Shown one piece after another: positions 43,050 to 48,539 of a stretch of 48,539 nt of DNA (within the stretch, counting starts at the first letter, position 1; each line of letters starts with the position of its first letter). Source of the stretch: Neisseriales bacterium (lineage in GTDB: Bacteria > Pseudomonadota > Gammaproteobacteria > Burkholderiales > UBA11063); the NCBI GenBank assembly GCA_008017155.1, contig SSGX01000011.1:1-48539 (forward strand), written 5' to 3'. The notes beneath the pieces are model-generated. The model had not been told where the DNA came from and did no database searches. It saw nothing but the letters and a program-made list of their open reading frames with translations. The translations under genes and the position numbers were made by a program.

Positions 43050-45977
43050 ATGACTCCTATTATTTATACATTCGGGGGTGGACAGTATCTCAATAGTGTA
43101 TTTGAGAGTATGTCCATGCTTTTTGATTTTTCTCAAAATGATTCTTTGATTTGGTTATTTCGTATATCAGCATTGCTAGGAATTATAATAGTTATTTTGC
43201 AATCGTTTGCTCAACGCTCTGCAAGTGGAGCCGCTTCATCAATTGATTGGATTTATTTTGTAAGATTCTTTTTTGTTTGGTTTATTGTAATCGTTCCAAA
43301 ATCAGATGTCGAAATTCAAGATATTACAACCAAAGCCACTTATAAGGTATCTGGTGCACCATGGTCTGTTAGTATACTTGGGTGGTTTACCTCCTCAATA
43401 GGTATGGGTTTTGTTAATATGTATGAAACTATACTTGGTGGTGGTATGAATCCGGTTGAACAGTATAGTCATAATGGGATCGCTTTCGGTTCAAGGTATT
43501 ATACAACTTTGCCAAGTATTGCAAGATTTACAAGTAAGAATATGGAACGTGTGTCACCATTTATTAGTGAATGTCTAATTCCAGCAGTTGGTCCGATTAA
43601 TTCAAGGTGGAGTGGAATAACTAAAAATGATTTGTTCTCATCACCAGATTATGAGGGTGCTATAAGTAGGATGAATCCTAATTTCTTAAAGAATCGATAC
43701 GTTTATGTTGGTGATGTCTCTGTAACCTGTTATGATTTACGTGAACAATTAAAGTCCTCAATAGTCTCAGATAGTGATGCGGTACTTAACTTATTGTCGA
43801 TATCTATAGGGGTGGCAAACGCACAGGTAATTAGCGATGTAGATCATGATTATATCGCTCAAGCAACTACACAGTCAGCTAATTCACTCCGGCAGGCTAT
43901 GATGATTAATGCAATTCAAGCAACAGCAGTTACTATGGCTGTATCAAATAATGATCCTGCTCTTGCTGATGCTTTAACATCAGCACAAGTCCAACAGCAA
44001 CAAATTACTGCATGGAGGCAGGGAAGTCAGCAAGCTTCAGTTAGTATGATATGGCTTCATATTGTAGTTGAGTGTTTAATTTATGTGCTTTTTCCGTTGT
44101 TATGCTTCTTGTTTTTATTACCCGGTGGCTGGAATACGCTAACTAAATATGTCAAGGTAATGTTTTGGATTCAGTTGTGGCCAGTGCTATATGCAGCTCT
44201 AAATAGTATTATTGCTGTATATGCAACATCAAAGAGTCAAGCACTGGCACAAGTATATACTGGTATTACTTTTGATAATTTTTACGCGATTGCTGATTTA
44301 AATACTGGTGTTGTAGCAACTGCCGGATACTTAACAACGATGATTCCTGTTATTTCATGGATGATGGTTCAAGGTGTTGAAATGGGCATATCAAGTATAG
44401 CTGGACAGTTCCAGGGATCAATTTCTAATACAGCAGAGAGTGCTGGTAAGCAAGAATCTCTTGGTAGTTTAGATATTAATCGCGTAAGTGTCAGGAATAC
44501 GGATACTGCCGGACAGAATAAAGATGGACTACTCACAAATACTCATGTCGGCTCAACTGGTAGTACCACCGAAGTAGGAGGATATGAAACTGTTCAGTCT
44601 AGAGCAATGGATAACAAGATTATTACATCTGTAGATTATGCTAAAACAGCACAAAGTCAAATCTCAAATATGATCCAATCAGTTCATCAACGAGCAGGGC
44701 AAGAAGCCAGTCAATGGAATAAAGTTGCTGAAACATTCCATAATGCTGCGGTTAATAATAGTGGAGGTAATAGTAGTAGCAGTGGTACTGGCATGAGTGA
44801 TAAGGATGTATATGGTAAGGTATCAGAATTAGCAAGTGATGTGGCAGTTGCCGCTTATGCAATGGCTAAAGCAGGCATACCGTTGAGTAGTATAACTGGA
44901 TTAGATGCCTCAACTGGAATGGAAATTAGAGGGAAATTATCAACAAAAGCAGCTCAGGACTATAAGAAGGCAGTCGATAACTTCAAAGACTTTGCTAATA
45001 AGCACAATATTTCAACCGATAACGTTGTTGGTGATGGCTTTAAGTCGGCAAATGGACTTGCGCAAAACTCATCCAAAACTATTAGTGATGCACTCAGTGT
45101 TAGTAGGGCACAAACAACACTTAACTCAATGGGAGATACTGTTAAGGTTAATGGGGATAATGCTTTTGTTCAGGATTTAATGGCTCAAGGTATGACTGGA
45201 GAGCAAATTAACGATATGCAAGCACATAATCCGGGAGAATTTAACCGCAGAGCTCAGAAATTCGCAGAAGAAAAATTTGTACCGCAAATATTGGGTGATA
45301 ATACTAATTACAGTGTTAAAGAAGTTGATGTTGCAGGTACAGAAAAAGCCATTAATCAGCATGCAGGAAGATATGCTAATGATGGCAATATAGATCGTTA
45401 TACTGAGAAAGCTCAGGCTGGTATCAATAATGAGAAGCAGCAAATTGCAGCAGATCAGCAAGCAGTAAAACAGAGTTATGATAAACAGGCAGACAACTAT
45501 AATAATCATAAAGGAAGGGCAATGGGTCAAAATATGGTTGAAGTTGGAAGTGCTGCCGGAGATATAATTACTGCTGATGGACAATTGACTGCACCAGCTA
45601 AAAAAGCAGGCAAAGCTATTACTGATAGCTATGTTAAAGCTGGTAAGGAATATAGCGAACATCAACAGAAAGAGTATGATAAAAATCAAACCGAATATAA
45701 CAAATTTAAAACTGATTCAGAACCTTCAAATACAGAGGTAAACTTAGATAATGTAGTCAAAGAACCTGTAAGAGTCGGTATGGATAATGTTGCTGATAAT
45801 ATACAACAAACTTATAATGAAGCTTCGGATAATATTGAAGAAGCAAAACAAATTAGTGATGCTAGAATTAAATCAGCACAAGAGCGTGGAGCTTTAGAAC
45901 AGGATGAATTACAAAAAATCAAAACTGAGAATATAGAAAAACCCACGAATATTGAAGAAAATCTGACAGATAAATAA
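43050..45977 (+). CDS. traG: TraG, mating-pair stabilization protein
   Basis: This 975-residue protein (F TraG 938) has an N-terminal membrane half with helices near residues 30-50 (LIWLFRISALLGIIIVILQS), 70-85, and several between 330 and 450 (LIYVLFPLLCFLFLLPGGWN; LTTMIPVISWMMVQGVEMGI). A long hydrophilic C-terminal half rich in Gln, Asn, Ala and Lys is predicted to be helical and exposed to the periplasm. The N-terminal part supports pilus assembly; the C-terminal half in F stabilises mating pairs and takes part in entry exclusion. AAAGGTAATATA precedes the ATG. It is the last large gene of the operon in this window. Confidence 0.95.
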   Translation: MTPIIYTFGGGQYLNSVFESMSMLFDFSQNDSLIWLFRISALLGIIIVILQSFAQRSASGAASSIDWIYFVRFFFVWFIVIVPKSDVEIQDITTKATYKVSGAPWSVSILGWFTSSIGMGFVNMYETILGGGMNPVEQYSHNGIAFGSRYYTTLPSIARFTSKNMERVSPFISECLIPAVGPINSRWSGITKNDLFSSPDYEGAISRMNPNFLKNRYVYVGDVSVTCYDLREQLKSSIVSDSDAVLNLLSISIGVANAQVISDVDHDYIAQATTQSANSLRQAMMINAIQATAVTMAVSNNDPALADALTSAQVQQQQITAWRQGSQQASVSMIWLHIVVECLIYVLFPLLCFLFLLPGGWNTLTKYVKVMFWIQLWPVLYAALNSIIAVYATSKSQALAQVYTGITFDNFYAIADLNTGVVATAGYLTTMIPVISWMMVQGVEMGISSIAGQFQGSISNTAESAGKQESLGSLDINRVSVRNTDTAGQNKDGLLTNTHVGSTGSTTEVGGYETVQSRAMDNKIITSVDYAKTAQSQISNMIQSVHQRAGQEASQWNKVAETFHNAAVNNSGGNSSSSGTGMSDKDVYGKVSELASDVAVAAYAMAKAGIPLSSITGLDASTGMEIRGKLSTKAAQDYKKAVDNFKDFANKHNISTDNVVGDGFKSANGLAQNSSKTISDALSVSRAQTTLNSMGDTVKVNGDNAFVQDLMAQGMTGEQINDMQAHNPGEFNRRAQKFAEEKFVPQILGDNTNYSVKEVDVAGTEKAINQHAGRYANDGNIDRYTEKAQAGINNEKQQIAADQQAVKQSYDKQADNYNNHKGRAMGQNMVEVGSAAGDIITADGQLTAPAKKAGKAITDSYVKAGKEYSEHQQKEYDKNQTEYNKFKTDSEPSNTEVNLDNVVKEPVRVGMDNVADNIQQTYNEASDNIEEAKQISDARIKSAQERGALEQDELQKIKTENIEKPTNIEENLTDK

Positions 45978-46022
45978 TAATGTTATGATATAATGTTAGA
46001 ATTAAATCAAAAGGATAAAGTC

Positions 46023-46214
46023 ATGGAAATTTTACTAATTCTTGGCGTAGGTTCATTTATTGCTTATATAATTATTAGTACTATAAGGGTTTGGAAATTC
46101 AACAAAGCAAATGCTCAAAGTTTACCTTGTTCACAGAATAAGGTAAATGATGATGATTACATAACTAGCCCAGAGTATAGGTCTCTACTTTGTAATGTTT
46201 GGAACGATGATTAG
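46023..46214 (+). CDS. Small one-helix membrane protein, copy 1
   Basis: This 63-residue protein starts with a single membrane helix (MEILLILGVGSFIAYIIIST), then a basic joint (RVWKFNKANAQ) and a short acidic tail ending VWNDD. AAGGATAAAGTC lies directly before the ATG at 46023; the frame opens earlier at 45993, but that part is not shared with copy 2. The first 40 codons are nearly identical in DNA to those at 46364, while the tails differ. It follows traG and ends 3 bases before a strong terminator. Position suggests an entry-exclusion or transfer accessory function; a small toxin is the main alternative. Confidence 0.7.
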   Translation: MEILLILGVGSFIAYIIISTIRVWKFNKANAQSLPCSQNKVNDDDYITSPEYRSLLCNVWNDD

Positions 46215-46216
46215 AT

Positions 46217-46240
46217 AGCCCCCATATTGGGGGCTTTTTT
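46217..46240 (+). terminator. Rho-independent terminator, end of the tra operon
   Basis: AGCCCCC and GGGGGCT form a perfect 7-bp GC-rich stem with a 5-base loop, followed by a T run. It should end the operon after copy 1 of the small membrane-protein gene. The same hairpin, identical in stem and loop, recurs at 47308-47331. Confidence 0.93.
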
Positions 46241-46363
46241 AATACATTGACTAATATATATGAACATTCTTAAGATATTTTAATGCATGAAAACATTATT
46301 TAGGTATAAATGTTATTGTATATAATAAGAGATTATATTATATAACAAATAAAGGATAAAGTC

Positions 46364-46588
46364 ATGGAAATTTTACTAATTCTTGTTGTAGGTTCTTTTA
46401 TTGCTTATATAATTATTAGTACTATGAGAGTTTGGAAATTCAACAAAGCAAATGCTCAAAGTTTACCTTGTTCACAGAGTAACGTAAATAATTGCAGCCA
46501 AGAAAGTTTATTTAATACTAATGAAAATTTTGATACAATTTCTGACCCTAGTTTTAGTTCTCTCTCTCATAACTTATATCACAAATAA
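46364..46588 (+). CDS. Small one-helix membrane protein, copy 2
   Basis: This 74-residue protein has the same N-terminal part as copy 1 (MEILLILVVGSFIAYIIIST, then RVWKFNKANAQSLPCSQ) and a different, Ser/Asn-rich tail (SDPSFSSLSHNLYHK). The ribosome site AAAGGATAAAGTC is conserved between the copies. The 120 bases before it are very AT-rich and contain TATAAT-like boxes (46319-46340), so it may have its own promoter downstream of the terminator at 46217. No terminator of the shared type follows it. Function unknown. Confidence 0.7.
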   Translation: MEILLILVVGSFIAYIIISTMRVWKFNKANAQSLPCSQSNVNNCSQESLFNTNENFDTISDPSFSSLSHNLYHK

Positions 46589-46782
46589 AAGATCTGAGAT
46601 TTAATATTTGGAATAAAGGATAATCCTGTTAATTTAAGGGTTTATCGGAAGATCTACGAAAATATTTCTATTTAAGTTTGTCTTTGTTGCTATGGTGTCT
46701 TAGTGATGGGCAGGCAGTTGTTGTTAATTTTGATGGTTTAGAACTATGTGTGAGATACACAGACTAATTTGAGGTAATTTTA

Positions 46783-47082
46783 ATGGCTAATAAATCAATA
46801 TTTGTTCAGGCTTATTTTAAGCCACCTTATCAAATTGTACAAAAAAAATGGTTTGGATTGAGTGAAAGAAAAATTAAAATCGACTCGGAAATAGACGCAG
46901 ACAGATTAAACTCAGACTTAGAAACTGTAATAAAGTCATTGAATAATGATGGGTATAACGTTATAAGCATTACACCTATTACCTCAGCAAGGTATGACAT
47001 GGGGACAATCGGAACAGATGCGGGGTGGGGATATGGCTATAGTTTTACTGAGGGTGTTATTGTTTTAGCCTTAAAACAATAA
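46783..47082 (+). CDS. Unknown 99-residue protein
   Basis: I do not recognise this protein by name. It is soluble, with a mixed alpha/beta look: a basic N-terminal third (IVQKKWFGLSERKIKI), a helix (DRLNSDLETVIKSLNNDGY) and a Gly/Tyr-rich ending (GWGYGYSFTEGVIVLALK). The phrase DGYNVISITPITSARYD is the sort of motif kept in short plasmid-borne hypothetical families. TTGAGGTAATTTTA precedes the ATG. It lies between copies 2 and 3 of the small membrane-protein genes. Confidence 0.65.
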   Translation: MANKSIFVQAYFKPPYQIVQKKWFGLSERKIKIDSEIDADRLNSDLETVIKSLNNDGYNVISITPITSARYDMGTIGTDAGWGYGYSFTEGVIVLALKQ

Positions 47083-47119
47083 AGGATGTATAATTTGTTA
47101 TCCCTATATTGATAAAGTC

Positions 47120-47293
47120 CTGGAAGTTTTGCTAATATTAGCTGTAGGTTCATTTATTGCTTTTATAATTATTAGTGCTATAAGAGTAAGTAAGTTTTAT
47201 AAAGCTAACCCACAATTACGCAGTAAATTAACATCTTATGATGAAGCTTTTGTTGATGAACTAGCTCAGAAAATAAGTAAATATAATAGATAA
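47120..47293 (+). CDS. Small one-helix membrane protein, copy 3, no ATG
   Basis: This 57-codon frame is a diverged third member of the family: (CTG)EVLLILAVGSFIAFIIISA, then IRVSKFYKANPQLRSKL and a tail ending QKISKYNR. The expected ATG is CTG (47120-47122), and the upstream box has changed from AAGGATAAAGTC to TTGATAAAGTC, so both start codon and ribosome site are weakened. The frame has no internal stop, so it may be translated poorly from CTG or be an early pseudogene. The shared terminator follows at 47308. Confidence 0.55.
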   Translation: MEVLLILAVGSFIAFIIISAIRVSKFYKANPQLRSKLTSYDEAFVDELAQKISKYNR

Positions 47294-47307
47294 ATAATGA
47301 TTTGACT

Positions 47308-47331
47308 AGCCCCCATATTGGGGGCTTTTTT
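47308..47331 (+). terminator. Rho-independent terminator, second copy
   Basis: AGCCCCC, loop ATATT, GGGGGCT and a T run: the stem and loop are identical to those at 46217-46240. It ends the block containing the 99-residue protein and copy 3, and lies about 55 bases from the stop of the convergent exonuclease VII-like gene. Confidence 0.93.
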
Positions 47332-47386
47332 GTAAGTAAAATAACAACACAATAAATATGAATTAGACCACTGTAGGGTTATCTAA

Positions 47387-48539
47387 TTATTTTAATGCTA
47401 AGTATATTATGATAAATACTTGAAATGTTATAACAGCAAATAATATAGGGTAAAAATTATATTTTTGGTTTGTCTTGATTTCTGTTTCTGAATTTTGTAA
47501 GTTTGAAATAGTTTGTAGCAAATTACTATTTTCTATTTCTTTTTGATTGATCTCTTCTTTTAAATTATTGCTCCTTGTTCGTTCTGATTTTAAATCATTT
47601 TCCAAATTGATAATTTTTTGTTTATGGATTTGAATTTCTTTTGAATTATCTAATTGATTATTATTTGTACTTTTTGAATTTGATTCAAGTTGAGCGGCCA
47701 GGTCTATAATTTTATTTTCAGCTATATTGTTTTGAGCTTTAAGTTCTTGATTTAATCTATTAAGATTATTGTTTTCTTCTTTTGATAATTTTAAGTCAAG
47801 GCATTTACATAAATAATTACCCAAATCAGTTGGAGTATTGGATACATGATCAGCTGCAAATTCTAGTAAATTTCTATTCTTTGCATGTCCGATTCCTATT
47901 ATCTTATGTGAATTAAATTTTGAAAAAAGTCGACAAATTTCTAAATCATCAAAAACACTTAAATCATCCAGACTGCCACCACCTCTTATTATTGCAATAA
48001 TATGGTAATTAGAATTACTTAACTCACTTAAAGTTTTCAATAAATCTGACTTATTATTAATGGCGCAATTGTATTCTTTGTATTCTAAAATATTTTTATA
48101 TTTTGGATGATCAATCTTAAGTATAAAATCACTTCGTGATTCTGAATTTGGGTCTTTAGGTAGAATAATTGCCATTCTTATTAGAGATTCAGTAAATGGA
48201 AAGAGGGTATGTTTCGGCTGAATCTGTTTAATTTCATCTAGTGTATCTATTGGTTTTTCTGTTGTTATAGTTTCTAATTCGAGTAATAACATTGATTCGG
48301 CTTTAATTTTTAGTTGAATTTTGTCATAAAAATAATCTAAATAAAACTGTCCAACAATTTTTACTTTATCATTGAAATTAAAATTATTATATTGCTTATC
48401 AATAGCAACGTCTATTATAAAATTACTATTTTTCTCTTCTTCTGATATTTTATAGTATAAAGTATTGTTATATGATTTATTGGGGATACCTATAATTACA
48501 GCAGTAGTGTGGAATAAAAACGACTGAGATCCCGGAGTG
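47387..48539 (-). CDS. Exonuclease VII large-subunit-like protein with membrane anchor (5' end beyond window)
   Basis: The frame is open from the stop at 47387 to the window edge, giving at least 383 residues; an internal ATG lies at 48292. An OB-fold-like stretch comes first (NDKVKIVGQFYLDYFYDKIQ). An XseA-like catalytic domain follows: SRSDFILKID (equivalent of the family Asp), IIRGGGSLDDLSVFDD, and GIGHAKNRNLLEFAAD, where XseA normally has GHETD. A coiled coil (LNRLNQELKAQNNIAENKI onward) then leads to a C-terminal membrane helix (LFAVITFQVFIIIYLAL). XseA degrades single-stranded DNA with XseB; no xseB is visible here. The His is kept but the last Asp of the GHETD motif is Asn, so activity is doubtful. 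The anchor would place it at the inner membrane near the transfer channel. Confidence 0.75.
   Translation of the reverse strand, partial: TPGSQSFLFHTTAVIIGIPNKSYNNTLYYKISEEEKNSNFIIDVAIDKQYNNFNFNDKVKIVGQFYLDYFYDKIQLKIKAESMLLLELETITTEKPIDTLDEIKQIQPKHTLFPFTESLIRMAIILPKDPNSESRSDFILKIDHPKYKNILEYKEYNCAINNKSDLLKTLSELSNSNYHIIAIIRGGGSLDDLSVFDDLEICRLFSKFNSHKIIGIGHAKNRNLLEFAADHVSNTPTDLGNYLCKCLDLKLSKEENNNLNRLNQELKAQNNIAENKIIDLAAQLESNSKSTNNNQLDNSKEIQIHKQKIINLENDLKSERTRSNNLKEEINQKEIENSNLLQTISNLQNSETEIKTNQKYNFYPILFAVITFQVFIIIYLALK

Noticed and set aside
45177..45689. 170-codon open frame on the minus strand inside traG
   Set aside because: It is a shadow of the Gln/Asn-rich traG C-terminal coding sequence, low in complexity and without a ribosome site.

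Overview
The window is AT-rich bacterial chromosome carrying an integrated conjugative region. HtpG, 4.5S RNA, NusB, dUTPase and an F-type conjugation apparatus point to a low-GC proteobacterium. The class is not settled. HtpG reads like beta/gammaproteobacterial proteins, and the traB-dsbC-traV order recalls the gonococcal genetic island as I remember it. EF-P instead resembles alphaproteobacterial proteins and lacks the usual Lys or Arg at its loop tip.

Region 1 (1-16.8 kb) is a rearranged secondary-metabolism locus. A perfect 165-bp direct repeat (1-165 and 4239-4403) flanks a CynX-type MFS transporter, a PAS/LuxR-like regulator and three abutting transposase remnants (IS30, Tn3, IS30). 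Right after the second repeat comes a 12.4-kb NRPS reading frame that starts in the middle of an adenylation domain. Its order is (half A)-PCP-Cy-A[Ox]-PCP-Cy-A-PCP-C-A-PCP-TE. Both Cy-linked A domains show the cysteine specificity code and one carries an embedded flavin oxidase domain. This predicts a thiazole plus a thiazoline, in the style of pyochelin, yersiniabactin or epothilone chemistry.

Region 2 (16.8-26.4 kb) is ordinary chromosome: htpG, a CAT-anticodon tRNA, 4.5S RNA, a Rieske oxygenase, a Bcr-type MFS exporter divergent from a GntR regulator, dut, arginase, ornithine cyclodeaminase, nusB and efp. Arginase plus ornithine cyclodeaminase would convert arginine to proline through ornithine.

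Region 3 (26.4-48.5 kb) begins with a decayed transposase. A clipped membrane-protein gene then runs into a plasmid RepA-like gene that has no visible start codon of its own. A PAS-like/LuxR regulator and an unknown protein precede one long co-directional operon: lytic transglycosylase, OmpA-like lipoprotein, small membrane protein, pilin, TraL, TraE, TraK, TraB, DsbC, TraV, a TraC-like protein without ATPase, TraC, a small basic protein, TrbI, an S26 peptidase, TraF, TraH and TraG. TraW, TraU, TrbC and TraN are missing from their usual place. Downstream of traG lie three related one-helix small membrane-protein genes, two of them followed by the same terminator, then an unknown 99-residue protein and, on the other strand, a membrane-anchored exonuclease VII-like protein cut by the window edge.

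The strongest candidates for new biology are the truncated bis-thiazol(in)e NRPS, the compact F-type secretion system with its ATPase-less TraC paralogue, and the triplicated small membrane-protein cassette downstream of traG.
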